A stretch of 64,000 nt of DNA from the NCBI RefSeq assembly GCF_033473495.1, contig NC_088941.1, positions 2,108,001 to 2,172,000 of the forward strand. Direction: 5' to 3'. The position numbers and the translations under genes were made by a program. Origin of the DNA: Cercospora beticola. Its lineage: Eukaryota > Ascomycota > Dothideomycetes > Mycosphaerellales > Mycosphaerellaceae. The notes under the pieces are model-generated. The model ran no database searches and was not told the origin of the DNA. It worked only from the letters and a program-made list of their open reading frames with translations. The first letter of the stretch is position 1. Every line of letters begins with the position of its first letter. This document shows positions 31,101 to 41,624 of this stretch, piece by piece.

Positions 31101-33086
31101 GGCGGTGTGTACACCAGGTGGTCCTGGAGCTTGCAAGGATTGTTTCCTCAAGTGGGCTGTCGCGTGCGAAAGTGTCGAGGGTGTTTCACAAGGACAAGGC
31201 GGAATCCAGTCGTCGCGCAATCCGATCCACAGCGTGCCCACTCTCTCTTCAAAACTCCCGTCGGGAAGTTGAAGCAATTGTGTAGGCGAAGCTGTGCTGC
31301 GGCCAAGGATGAATCGGTGATGGGGCAGGTCCTGACTCGCTTCTCTGATTGCGTCAAGAGCTTCTTATCTGCAACGCCGTGCTGGAGAGATTCAGAAGAT
31401 GTCGCATCCAACACCGCGCAGTGTCCGTGAGGCGGAGGCAGTGTTTTATGGGACCGAAGCTGGTCGTTGCTTGCGACCCGACCGCCAGAAGCTCTCTCCT
31501 TTGCCTGTCGATCCAGCAGAGGCCCGCCTATCAGCGGTTTGGCACGAGGTCGAAGTGGGACGGCCCGTCGGAGAGTTTGCGTGTGTGTGGGTGGGTGTGC
31601 CTGAACGAGTGTGGGTACTGGTTGTTGCGAACGATTGTCTGTCTGCACGAAGCGATGGGATGTTTTGCTACACAGCAAGGCGGTGTAACGAGGAGTCGAA
31701 GAATGGAAGAAAGGTGGAATGCCGCAGCTGGCAATATTCGTGATAGCGCCGTCTCATGTCCGTCAGAAGGTCGGAAGCGGCTGGGAATGGACCCTCGATG
31801 CCGCAAGGCTGGCAGGCTGGAGCGGTGGCTGGACGCTTTTGACGCAAACTGACAGCTTGTGCCTGGCCTTCCCTTGCCTTCTCCACGCACCCAGCGTACC
31901 AACTTTCCTGCTTCTTGGAAGCTGTCGCCGTTGCCCTGTGATTGCCATGTGTTCATCATGATGATATCTGGCCTTGCGACTTGCTCAGCTTTCGAACTCA
32001 GCCCGATCTCACTACGACCATCTCGGCTTTGCGCAGTGTTACAGCCTCACTCATTCTCCCGAGCAGTACTGTCAATACCCAGAACGCGGTCTGCAGAAGC
32101 CAAATTCGCCCTCCCGCCATCACGACTAGGATGGCCCTCGATTCTCGCCAGCTGCCACCCGCCTCACGACCGCACCGCGTAGCAAAAGATGGCAGCATGC
32201 CGGCCAGATTGATGAGGCGGTGAACATATCCAGATTTGTTTGTCCAGAGATGGCAGTATACTGAGGGTCATGCGGCGATGACTGGGAACGAAGAAAGAAA
32301 GGCGTGCTCGGGTCGGGCGCACCACCTTGAGACAACAAGCAGACAACAGACAGCAATGTCGAATGTCGCGAATGAGTGATACTGTTCCTCATGCGCTCTT
32401 CGTTAAGAGATTATGCCGGCGGCTTGGTGAGAGCGCTGCACTCATGCACTTGCGTTCTTGTCAGGCGGCAGTGCGCTCGTGCGTAAAATGTAGCAATGCG
32501 GGAAGTTGCGTACATTGGAGGACAACGTCGTCCTTGCGCCGCTTCGACATCAGAAGATATTCAGGCAAGTTCTCATGCGTATTATGGAGGTGAAAGCCTT
32601 TCGCACGAGCATCATCGAATCGTCTTGTTGGCGTGTCGAGACATTGCATGCGCGAGAGCCAGTCGCGTTGACCGTTGAGCCGTGTTCTGTTCCTATTGCT
32701 CTCCTTCGACACGCTGGCAGATCACCGGATGCTGGATAGAATCGCCAATTGGCGGCGAATCAGGTGATGCTGACAGTGATTCACGAAGGTCGAGAATTTG
32801 CGATCAATGTTTGAAGCTCCAGATGCCAGAACATCACCTCCCGTTCGAGCAGCTGCATTGCACTGTGCCCTATAAGCTCAGCTGCGACGACGCGCTCCTT
32901 CCACCCTCCGCCATCAGCTTCACTCTCTGACTAAGAACTGGAATACTAATCCGATTTTCTGCCCATCCTCTGGCCCCTGTCCATCGAAGGTGCAGCTACT
33001 GCATCTGTCCGTACTCCGAAACCTCCACGCCGTAACCCGTTTTGTGCAAACCGAAGCGACGGATAGCAGACCGAGCAAGACACCAC
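31101..33086. other. Intergenic region, no gene seen
   Basis: About 2 kb between divergent genes. Contains a GT-rich stretch near 31578-31602. Frames on both strands (for example 31148-31678 minus) lack motifs; the part next to 31100 is probably leader of the coiled-coil gene. Confidence 0.5.
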
Positions 33087-33088
33087 TA

Positions 33089-33515
33089 ACGTGTTTGATA
33101 AGCAAGTCGGACAGATAGGCATTCCGGACAGGCCAAATCAGGCCAAAATATGAGATTTTGGAAATGCGAAAGCACAACGATTAGACTGCTTCGAGACTTA
33201 TAAACTATCTATCGAGTTCTGCTCTGCTCTCTTTTTCTCTATATACGGGAATCTAGCGTACTCCTCGCCTATTATACTCTTATATAGCTGTCCTACGACT
33301 TTTGTACGTATAGAAATACAATATTACAAAAAGTACTCGGAACAAATTGCTAAATAATCTTCAAAATCTAGATCTTATAGCTTAGAAGACATATACTAAG
33401 AATCGGAGCTATATCTCTTTGCGTTGTCGCGTTTTCGTATTTCTAAAATCTCTGATTTTGGCCTGATTTGGCCTGTCCGGAATGCCTATCTGTCCGGCTT
33501 GCTTATCAAACACGT
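33089..33515. mobile_element. MITE with long terminal inverted repeats (Tc1/mariner-pogo-like, TA target)
   Basis: 427 bp. The left end (33089 on) starts acgtgtttgataagcaag. The right end, read on the opposite strand from 33515, starts with the same bases. The first 60 bp of each arm differ by one base (t/c at arm position 20), and similarity continues to about 90 bp. Both ends are flanked by TA (33087-33088 and 33516-33517), the target of Tc1/mariner superfamily elements. The interior (about 33185-33420) is strongly AT-rich and codes for nothing. It is therefore a non-autonomous element, and the AT bias would fit repeat-induced point mutation. It ends about 150 bp before the deaminase start codon. 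Confidence 0.88.
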
Positions 33516-33663
33516 TAGGGTTGATGGAGTCTAGACGAAGTACCGCGACGAGTGGCCCCGATGCTGCTGACGGCCTGGTAAGTCGCGCAAGCAATAATAA
33601 TACAGACGGTGTCTCCCAGCAGTGTTACTCGCGTCCAGCCTCGAGTATTCCAGTTTTTCCATC

Positions 33664-34788
33664 ATGCTGTTCAAGGCCTCGAGGTGGCTCATGCCCCTGC
33701 TGGTACATGGCTCACACGTGGCGGCACAGATTATTGAGGTCGAGCCCTTCATCCGCGATATTCCCAAAGTCGAGCTGCACATCCACATTGAAGGGACGCT
33801 GACACCGCGGCTTCGATGGGATCTGGCTCAGAAGAACAATGTCACTTTACCATATAAGACCTTCGAAGAACTTCAGGCCAGCTATGACGAACTTGCAAAT
33901 TTGCCACAGGAGAATTACCTCCCAGCTTTCTTAGAAGGCTACTACGGCGGCATGGATGTACTCCTCCACGAAGATGATTTCTACCAATTGGCCATCGACT
34001 ACTACAACAAATCCGTCTCACTCAACGTCCGATATTCCGAAATCTATTTCGACATCCAAGCCCATACTCGTCGAAACGTCTCTGTTGCCAACGTCATGAA
34101 CGGCTTTCTACGCGCAAAGAAAGAAGCCAAGGCTAAATACAACTACGACAGCACTTTCATCCTCGCCTTCCTCCGCGAACTTCCCGTAGAATCTGCTCAA
34201 GAACACTACGATCTTGCCGCGCCATGGCGAGGGACCCTCTTCACGGCCGTTGGCCTCGACAGCGATGAGAGACAACGTCCGCCAATTCTCTTCGATAGCG
34301 TATATCGCCAAGCACGCAAAGACGGTCTCAAACTCACTGCCCACTGCGATGTCAATCAAGAAGACACCTACGAACACATCCGCCAAGCCGCCCTCGAAGT
34401 CGGAGGCGGAGGCCTCGATCGCATCGACCATGGTCTTAACGCAGCTGAGAAACCAGAACTTATCAATGCTATCAAACAGCAAGGTATTGGACTAGCTTTG
34501 TGTCCTGCGGCTTACAGTTTAATCGCGAATTCGAGTTTTATCTTCCCTCGAGTGAGGACTTTATACGATGCTGGGATTCCGATTACGGTGAATAGTGATG
34601 ATCCGACTTATATGAGGAATTATTATGTTTCGGAGGCGCTACAAATGACGCAGGATGAGACGCCTTTTTCGAAGGAGGAAGTGGTGCAGTTGCAGAGGAA
34701 TGCGATTCAGATTTCATGGGCTGATCCGCTTGTGAAAGCGGCGATTGCGGCGGAGTTGGAGGCTTATGCGGTGGAGAATGTGATTTGA
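33664..34788 (+). CDS. Adenosine/adenine deaminase family protein
   Basis: Zinc-dependent purine deaminase, 374 aa from the ATG at 33664. Family motifs are KVELHIHIEGTL (two zinc-binding His near the N-terminus), LTAHCDV (third zinc His region), RIDHGLNA (catalytic His) and NSDDPTYM (zinc/catalytic Asp pair). The order and spacing fit an intact enzyme that hydrolyses the 6-amino group of adenosine or adenine. Adenosine and adenine deaminases cannot be separated here. Residues before VEPFIRDIPKVE are unusual (MLFKASRWLMPLLVHGSHVAAQ); they could be a weak signal peptide, or the true start may lie in an upstream exon. The promoter has been entered by a MITE ending about 150 bp upstream, and a second MITE lies 250 bp beyond the stop. 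Late codons (34550-34780) are noticeably less C-rich at third positions than the middle of the gene. Confidence 0.88.
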   Translation: MLFKASRWLMPLLVHGSHVAAQIIEVEPFIRDIPKVELHIHIEGTLTPRLRWDLAQKNNVTLPYKTFEELQASYDELANLPQENYLPAFLEGYYGGMDVLLHEDDFYQLAIDYYNKSVSLNVRYSEIYFDIQAHTRRNVSVANVMNGFLRAKKEAKAKYNYDSTFILAFLRELPVESAQEHYDLAAPWRGTLFTAVGLDSDERQRPPILFDSVYRQARKDGLKLTAHCDVNQEDTYEHIRQAALEVGGGGLDRIDHGLNAAEKPELINAIKQQGIGLALCPAAYSLIANSSFIFPRVRTLYDAGIPITVNSDDPTYMRNYYVSEALQMTQDETPFSKEEVVQLQRNAIQISWADPLVKAAIAAELEAYAVENVI

Positions 34789-35331
34789 TGAGGGATGAAG
34801 GAGAGGTCGTGAGGGAGACTTTCGTCCAAGACTGTATGTTGCAAGCGTTCGTGCAGGTCGATTTTCTTTTATGCTAGACTGGATGAATATCTGACAGTCT
34901 CGACTATCGAGATGTTGCTGGAGTACATTGACGTCTCGTCATGTTATTGTCCCCGGGAGATGCCCATCTTTTCCCGAGCGCGATACAGTTTCGTTCTCTC
35001 ATTTGCGAAAGCAGCTCGTGTGGGTGAGTACGAGCTAACCGTGGCTACCTCTGAATGCAACTACCTGTGAGTGCAAGCGCCTAACTAGAATGGCTCTCGA
35101 TCCATGGGAAGCTTTGCTGATTGGCTTAGCGACCTGCGGTTGCACTCAGAGGTAGTTGCATTCAGAGGTAGCCACGGTTAAGCGTCTTGATCTGGCGGAC
35201 TGATGGTCGCTATTCCATCATTTCGATCGAAGACATCGTATCGTATTTGAGAATCGTGGTAGAATTGAGCAGCCCCTCGATCAGGTAGAACATGCTTTGC
35301 GGTGTGTTTGCGTCGGTGCAAATTGTAATCC
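34789..35331. other. Convergent intergenic region holding a MITE
   Basis: Apart from the 141-bp element at 35038-35178 nothing is seen. It is the 3' flank of the deaminase (plus) and the F-box gene (minus). Confidence 0.6.
35038..35178. mobile_element. Short MITE, TA-flanked
   Basis: 141 bp. The left arm starts accgtggctacctctgaatg at 35038 and the right arm is its reverse complement ending at 35178. About 43 bp pair with two mismatches. TA flanks both ends (35036-35037 and 35179-35180). Each arm contains two imperfect 16-bp units (ctacctctgaatgcaa / ctacctgtgagtgcaa). The core of about 55 bp is non-coding. It differs in sequence from the element at 33089. Confidence 0.85.
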
Positions 35332-36900
35332 TCACCATTCCTCATCACTCGTGTCGGTATGCCAAACATTCTCATCCATCAGATAACTAAACAGTGGTTG
35401 ATGGTACCAATGTGCATCCACGACTCTCTCCAATTCATCTTTTACCTTTTCCCGTCCCTCTGCTTGCAGATTGACATGCTCATATCTCGTGAAGCTCCCT
35501 TGTCCGCCATGACTCGGTGGGATGTGGTTCATCAACCATTCTGCCTCTTCCGCTGGCATAGGCGGAGGAGCTTCTTCAGTGAAAGAGACGGTTCCTCGAT
35601 CGTGCATAAGATGATTTAGCAGAATGAAGTCTAGTTCTGGGCAGGAGTCCAGCAGGAATTTGAAGATCGTATACCAGGGACGTGGCTCGAGATCTTCTGT
35701 ATCACCAGCAAATACAGACGGGTTGGTGGGTGAGGTTTTCGTTGATGAGAGTAGGCGAACGTCACGAATCTTGACGCTTGTGAGATTGCTGCAGCTCGGT
35801 CGGAGTAGACTGATCAAAGTCGTAGATGTTGTTGTCACTTTTTCAAGCTTGATTCGCGTAAGATGTGGCAAAGTGGACGACATTGCTACTCTCTGCAGAG
35901 CGACGTAGGCATAGCTTAATCGCCAGCTATCAGGATTGCGAGCAGTGGGAGCAAGTAGGTGCGACTGTTTCCTGTCTGGAAATATCTGCAAACCAATCTC
36001 TTTCAGATTCGTTGTTGCTTTGAGCAGTCGAGCCAGTCCAGTACCAAAATCTTCTGGGCGACGAAGAGTATTATATGGCTGAGATCTCAAATGTGGTCGA
36101 GTGTTTAGCCAGCCTTTGACAGCATTGAGCTCGATATACAGGATGGATCTGCATGCTGCGTCCAAGGTGTCCTGAGGAAGCCACTCTTCTTTGATGTTGT
36201 CGATTTCGATGGCATCCGTGTAGAGCCTCTGCAAGCGTGTGCCAGTTGTTGCTGCTGCTGAAATGATGGCAACGAAGAGATAAGTCGAGTCAGATAGATC
36301 GTACACTGGGCCCGAGGGAATGGGCCCTAAGATACGTGGGTCCTCGCCAATGGCATCTCGGAGCATAGTCCAACCATATGGGCTATAATCTTCGCTCCTT
36401 CGCATTCCAACAGTTCTCAAGTTTGGCAATAGCTGGAAGGCAGACGCAAGCTCGTCTTCAAGCTTTCGCGTGTATAACAGCTCTGCATGATCTTTGATGA
36501 CTTGCTGATATGCTTCGTACTGAATAGAAAGTCGATCGAAGACTCTCAATGACTCCGAAGTCTTCCTCTCGGCCGGGGTGATGAGGTCGTCAGCAGAGTC
36601 CATATCTGAATCCTCATCATCCGGAGCACATGCCGGTCGAGCGAATGTGTATAGATCCGGATTGAACCACAAATGTTGCACATGCTTTCGCAGGCCTTCA
36701 TGTTGAGCTATGTGATTTAAAACGTCCAAGCTCGTGGAGGTGATCATGAAGCCTTTCTTCCGGAAATATCGCTTGCCGAATGAGGCAAAAGACGCCTCTT
36801 CCAAAGCCTTGTTGCTCAGCCGTGCTCTGAAGACATCATCATCGTCGAGGTGTGCGAACACCTGAGCGATCAGCTCGGTAGGAAATACCAGTAGGCTCAT
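35332..36900 (-). CDS. F-box protein
   Basis: 522 aa, single exon, ATG at 36900. An N-terminal F-box-like helix pair (LVFPTELIAQVFAHLDDDDV, FRARLSNKALEEASF) suggests a substrate adaptor of an SCF ubiquitin ligase through Skp1. The rest has leucine-rich, repeat-like segments (LLPNLRTVGM, TTNLKEIGLQIF, LPHLTRIKLEKV, CSNLTSVKIRDVRL), consistent with a divergent LRR surface, and an acidic insert near residue 95. The target is unknown. It is not closely related to the paralogue array at 54.7-63.3 kb. Divergent from cyclin H, with 297 bp between start codons. Confidence 0.8.
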   Translation of the reverse strand: MSLLVFPTELIAQVFAHLDDDDVFRARLSNKALEEASFASFGKRYFRKKGFMITSTSLDVLNHIAQHEGLRKHVQHLWFNPDLYTFARPACAPDDEDSDMDSADDLITPAERKTSESLRVFDRLSIQYEAYQQVIKDHAELLYTRKLEDELASAFQLLPNLRTVGMRRSEDYSPYGWTMLRDAIGEDPRILGPIPSGPVYDLSDSTYLFVAIISAAATTGTRLQRLYTDAIEIDNIKEEWLPQDTLDAACRSILYIELNAVKGWLNTRPHLRSQPYNTLRRPEDFGTGLARLLKATTNLKEIGLQIFPDRKQSHLLAPTARNPDSWRLSYAYVALQRVAMSSTLPHLTRIKLEKVTTTSTTLISLLRPSCSNLTSVKIRDVRLLSSTKTSPTNPSVFAGDTEDLEPRPWYTIFKFLLDSCPELDFILLNHLMHDRGTVSFTEEAPPPMPAEEAEWLMNHIPPSHGGQGSFTRYEHVNLQAEGREKVKDELERVVDAHWYHQPLFSYLMDENVWHTDTSDEEW

Positions 36901-37197
36901 GTTGGTGGAAATGTCCAGTCGTTCCGGCTTTCGGAAAGAAGAAAAGGAACAAGGAAAATACGAAGGGGACGGTGGCGGGACGATTACAGTTCATGGAGGA
37001 AACATGTCGGCGACACTTGCGGTCGAAAGTGAGGCTGCTGTCGCGCGATGGCCATTTTCGCTGGCAACGGCGGTGCGTTGTCGCGTCTCGCCGTCTCCCC
37101 GCCGGTCTGAAGTTTTGGTGGGAGAGAAAGCAAGCGCAAGCGCCGCCATCTCCGACATGCGTGCACCACCACCGCCGCTGCCCGCTCCACCTGCACC
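36901..37197. promoter_or_regulatory. Divergent promoter region (F-box / cyclin H)
   Basis: 297 bp between two start codons on opposite strands, so both promoters must lie here or inside the neighbouring genes. No specific sites were identified. Confidence 0.5.
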
Positions 37198-38358
37198 ATG
37201 AGCTCCACAATCGACGAGGACGAGTTATACCGCCGCTCGACGCAGTATCGCCACTGGTCCTTCTCGCCTGAGCAGCTCGTCGCCCAGCGTCGCAAGACCC
37301 ACGAGCTCGCCCTTGCCCGAGCTCAGAAGTACATCGGCCAGCAGAATGGCCACGCGACACCACCCGGATGCCTCACGGCGGAGGAGGAATTGCAGCTCGT
37401 GCAGGCATACTGCGAGGTGATGCACAAGACGGGCGTGCTCCTCGGGTGGCCTGCGCATGTCTTCACTACAGCCATCCAGTACTTCAAGCGCTTCTACTTG
37501 ACCAACAGCTGTATGACATATCCGCCTAAGGAAATCTACAAAACCGTCATGTTCCTCGCCAGCAAGACCGAAGCCACCCACACGCCGCTGTCCAAATTCT
37601 CGAAATCGATCAGTGCCGATCCGGAAGTCGTACTGGCGCCAGAGTACAAGGTCATGCAAGCTCTACGCTTCATGCTCGATGTGCGGCAACCATACAGAGG
37701 CTTGAAGGGAGCGTTGATCGAGCTACTCAATATGACAGAGGGGTTGGTGGACGAAATAGTACAACAAAGCGGCGAGGAGGTACAGCAGGGCATGCTCGCT
37801 CTGAGAGCACCAGATTCCGCCAACAAGACACAATTCTCCATGCCAAATGGGAGCAATGGCCGCATAGAACAAAAGCAGTTGGTGGAGAGGGTGCAATTGG
37901 CATATGCAGCAGCAAAGAATCTCCTCGACAGAGAGGCTTCACTATCCGATGCATACTTCTTGTACACGCCTTCACAAATCCTCTTCGCGGCTTTGCATGT
38001 CGCGGACACACCGCTCCTCACCTACTTCCTGGACACAAAAATTCCACTTGGGCTACCCTCGCGATCGAAGATATTGGCTACCATCGAAAGCTGTGCGGTG
38101 ATGATTGCCTCTTTCAGCACGAGCACAAACATCAGCAAAGAACAGCGTGCGGGTCTAGAGAAGAAGTTGGAGGGTTGTCGTGATCCCACCACGAAAGATC
38201 TGGTCAAAGTGGCAGCTGCGGTAAAACGCAACGGCGCGGAAGAGGGTGTCATGGACGAGGAGAAAGCTCGAAAGATCAAGGCCGAGAGGGCAAAGAATGA
38301 GAAAGACATGAATGATCTTTTTGGCCCAACTTTAGGTGGCCCCAAAGCGGGCGGATGA
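37198..38358 (+). CDS. ccl1: Cyclin H, TFIIH kinase subunit
   Basis: Partner cyclin of the CDK7/Kin28-type kinase in TFIIH, which phosphorylates the RNA polymerase II tail; nuclear. 386 aa, single exon. The N-terminal signature STQYRHWSFSPEQL is typical of cyclin H. The first cyclin fold follows: QLVQAYCEVMHKTGVLLGWP, ATAIQYFKRFYL-type (TTAIQYFKRFYLTNS), YKTVMFLASKTEATHTPL. The second fold includes FMLDVRQPYRGLKGALIELL and YFLYTPSQILFAALHVAD. The C-terminus is Lys/Glu-rich and helical (DEEKARKIKAERAKNEKDMN), as is common in fungal orthologues. The insertion around TQFSMPNGSNGRIEQKQL between helices of the second fold looks lineage-specific. Confidence 0.92.
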   Translation: MSSTIDEDELYRRSTQYRHWSFSPEQLVAQRRKTHELALARAQKYIGQQNGHATPPGCLTAEEELQLVQAYCEVMHKTGVLLGWPAHVFTTAIQYFKRFYLTNSCMTYPPKEIYKTVMFLASKTEATHTPLSKFSKSISADPEVVLAPEYKVMQALRFMLDVRQPYRGLKGALIELLNMTEGLVDEIVQQSGEEVQQGMLALRAPDSANKTQFSMPNGSNGRIEQKQLVERVQLAYAAAKNLLDREASLSDAYFLYTPSQILFAALHVADTPLLTYFLDTKIPLGLPSRSKILATIESCAVMIASFSTSTNISKEQRAGLEKKLEGCRDPTTKDLVKVAAAVKRNGAEEGVMDEEKARKIKAERAKNEKDMNDLFGPTLGGPKAGG

Positions 38359-38792
38359 AGGAGAATCCTGCTCCAAGGAAGGAATATGCAATCGATCACT
38401 AGCACGGCAAGACCCGGCGTGCAGAGGCGTGGAGATCACAGCCGGACCTGCGCGTGACGACTGCCATCAGAATCACAGTCACTCTGGCTTGTCGTGCCGA
38501 CGATGCGCGTCCTCACTGGTCAATGTTGCCCATGAGCCAGCGGGAGGCGTGTCACAGCGCAAAGGTATGATGCTTCGGGCAGCGTCAGCATACTTATCGA
38601 TGGAAGTCACCTCTCGGTGACTGCTCCTACTGGTGTAGATGGACAGGTCCTCGCGCGTACCGGAGCGTTGCAAACGGTCACCAATGATAATGAACGCCTG
38701 GCTGAGACGTTGCCCTGTAGCGTAGCGGTTTGAAAGCCCCATGTCTCACACGATCCAGCAGCCAGTAGCATGCTATGTTCACATAGATACAC
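38359..38792. other. Intergenic between cyclin H and the next plus-strand gene
   Basis: 434 bp with no gene seen. Confidence 0.55.
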
Positions 38793-39770
38793 ATGGTACT
38801 ATCGTTCCTGTACCTCCATTGCTCTACCAGTAACCACGTTGAAGACCAAACAGCCTCACGCGACATGGCCACCCTAACTCAACTACCTCCAAACTCAAGA
38901 ACAGGTGGCAGACGACATTCTGACCCTACCAAAAGCGGACATCGATCATTCCCACTCAATGGCAAAGGCCGCTCATCATCTTCCTCATCGGCTTCTTCAC
39001 CTTCAAGCAGCCGCCTAGAAAACCACCCCAACCGCGAAGCCGCCATCCTCCCTCCAGTCCCCGAAGACGCCCCCATCCTCCAAGAAAGCATCAGTCCCGA
39101 CAACACCAACCGCCGCTCCTCCTCAAACCAATGGGCCAAACGCCTCTCATGGATACCAGGGTGGACCTTCGCCGGTTCACCACCCATCACCCCACCCCAA
39201 CAAGAACCCAACCCCCTCGAACGCACCCCAAGCCAAGACTCCTACCTCGCCAACAACACGCGTATGTCCCGTCTCCGCAGCAGCATGTCCACCCTCTCCG
39301 AAGTCGTCCTCCGCGATACCGAACCTTCTCACGAAAGTAATTTCCCCGAAAACCCTCAATTCCCGGAATCGTCTGGACAACCTATGCTTTTGCACGTTTA
39401 TGGTACAATCGATAACCTCAATCCTCTCAGCATGCGACTCCAGATCCCGAGGGGATTTGTTTATGCGGATTTCTCAGGTCCGCCGCCGACACAGTATCAG
39501 GCGCTTTTGGAGTATATTCGGCCGCAGTTGAGGGATGGGGATATGTTAGTGAGGCCTTTTATTGAACGGTATGCGAGGGATCGGTATTGTGCGATGGCTG
39601 TGAGAGGTGCGATGCAGGATTGTGTGTTTAAGTGTATGATTATTGGGGTGTTTCCTATGAAGATGTTTTTGAATCTGGAGGATGGGAAGAAGGAGGTTAA
39701 ATTTGAGAGTTATGAGTTGGAGGTGCAGATGTATGATCCGGGGATGGCTGTTGCTTTGGGGCAGGTTTGA
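38793..39770 (+). CDS. Fungal protein of unknown function
   Basis: 325 aa from the ATG at 38793; a second in-frame ATG at 38865 is an equally possible start. The first 190 residues are Ser/Pro-rich and disordered (GRSSSSSSASSPSSSR). The last 130 form a compact conserved-looking region: PMLLHVYGTIDNLNPLSMRL, GFVYADFSGPPPTQYQALLE, DGDMLVRPFIERYARDRYCA. I do not recognise the fold. The third-position base use shifts from C-rich in the N-terminal part to G/T-rich in the C-terminal part, similar to the change seen at the end of the deaminase gene. Confidence 0.7.
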   Translation: MVLSFLYLHCSTSNHVEDQTASRDMATLTQLPPNSRTGGRRHSDPTKSGHRSFPLNGKGRSSSSSSASSPSSSRLENHPNREAAILPPVPEDAPILQESISPDNTNRRSSSNQWAKRLSWIPGWTFAGSPPITPPQQEPNPLERTPSQDSYLANNTRMSRLRSSMSTLSEVVLRDTEPSHESNFPENPQFPESSGQPMLLHVYGTIDNLNPLSMRLQIPRGFVYADFSGPPPTQYQALLEYIRPQLRDGDMLVRPFIERYARDRYCAMAVRGAMQDCVFKCMIIGVFPMKMFLNLEDGKKEVKFESYELEVQMYDPGMAVALGQV

Positions 39771-41624
39771 GGGGTGCGGTGGGAGGCTGTGGTGATGGAA
39801 GGATAATCATCGGTGGTGATGAAGATTGGACGAGTGGTGGTTGTTGGAGTGGGAGTACATGGCGGCAGTAGGACGAGGATTGGGTGTTGCTGCGTGGATT
39901 TGACGAGCGGGTGAAGTGGACGAAATCACTGTATGTCGTCGGAATTTCCTACCTCTTCCTATGCGGGACTTGTGGAGAAAATTGTCGCGTATTCCCCAGG
40001 CGTTGTCTCTATAGCTCGAGCAAGTGTCGTTGTCCACGAGTCATTGGGTGTTCCGGCCGCATTTCGCCTAGATACATGAGCTGTGCTGTTGTCAAGGCTC
40101 TTATGCGGTAATTGCAAGTATTTTCGCCAAAGATGGACCGGAAAGCGATGAAACACACAACTGTCATCTGCCATTCAAGGATATCCTGGAATGAGGCATC
40201 AAACAGCAAGTGATGTTCGAAGTCGCCTCACCATCGAATAGTACAGTCGTTGCAGCTTCATGAGCTTGCACTAGTTCTGTGAGCTGTTTGTAGTGCTACC
40301 GCACTTGTCGTCCACCGTATCCGCAATGGCGAGCTCTCTGTCAGATGATGCATGTGAAGTAGCTACTGTGCAACTAATCCCCACGCAACCCTTGTAACGC
40401 TCGTGCGTCACAGCTTGCGATGCGTTCCTTCGAGAAGAATACGTACCTTTGCTTGAACTAGCCATTTCAGAGCAAGTTTGAGATTTGCTTTTTGTTTATA
40501 CAGGCCAGCAGGCGAGGCTTGCCCGGTTTGGGAAGTTTGTGTTGATGGTGGTCATATCGTTGCCTGTCGAGGCTCATCCAGTCGACAAATTGTGTATGAC
40601 TCGGAGGCCGTTGCAAATGGCATAACAAGTGTCAGCGATGGCGGCGTGAGACAGGAGCTTTGCCAAGTTCCAGTGAAGAAGGCCATCAACTGAGGCCAAG
40701 AAGTGCTCCAGATGCATGGCACGCCATACGCGTGGACTCCACAACTTGTGACAATAGCTTGATACGTCCTGTCGCAGCGCAGCTCTTTCCCCTAACTGCG
40801 AAACACGCTCAAGCGTGGCAGGCCGGAGGGTGTTAGTCGCTCGACGGATAAGTCAGGATGTCGGTCAACCGTTGCTCACCGACATCGAGCCTCGTGAAAT
40901 GCCATGTGTCCGAGGGTGAGCATGCGAGTGGCAGTGCTGATCTGCTTTGAACAAGCATTCGGACCTGCTGGAGCGTAGCAGGGATGTGTACCCTACTGCA
41001 TGTCGTGGCAACTCTGCGATGATTGCAGCTCCCTGGACGGGATCAGGCTTGTAGACAGCGGCTCTCTCAAGGAAATTTGGAACGGGGCAGACGTCATCTT
41101 ACTGTCCAGCGCATATGTGGTACGGACGTTGGATGAGCGAAGGGACACGAACATCAGCAGCAGCAAAAGCACATGCTACCGGCCGTGCAGCAGCTCTCGG
41201 CTATCGCTGGGCATGCGGCAGCCGCGTGCGCAGGCCTGCTCCTAACGCCTTGGCTTCGCCTTCGCCTGGTCAGCGCGCATTTACCACTCTCGACTTTCTT
41301 TGTAGACCGTACTCTCGCACTCCTACTGCTCTCACCACCAGCGACTGCCCACACGACCGTCGACGTGGCAGTACAGCTCGGCGCCTCCCGCGACCCGCGA
41401 CTCACTCCAAGTTCCGCTTGTGAACGTCCCTGATCCGTCGCACATTCACCTCCGTCGACGTCTCTCGGCACTCACAATGGTCAGCAGCTGTGCACAATAA
41501 CCATGCGCTCCCCACCCGCACGCACTAGACTCAAGGTCTAACCGACGACCTTCTATCTTCACTTTCTGCATTGTTTCGTCCTCGACATCGACACCTGCGC
41601 CATCGAATCCGCGACACCGTCGAC
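39771..41624. other. Intergenic, upstream of trk1
   Basis: About 1.85 kb, no supportable gene. The last few hundred bases are C/T-rich and probably form the trk1 leader; the trk1 frame is open to 41571 only through TTG. Confidence 0.5.

Noticed and set aside
31148..31678. Minus-strand 176-codon frame upstream of the coiled-coil gene
   Set aside because: Starts with a non-ATG codon, contains no motif and overlaps the likely leader of the gene at 29733-31100.
33089..33515. tRNA or hairpin RNA gene in the AT-rich inverted-repeat region
   Set aside because: No tRNA box motifs; the perfect TA flanks and long arms fit a transposable element.
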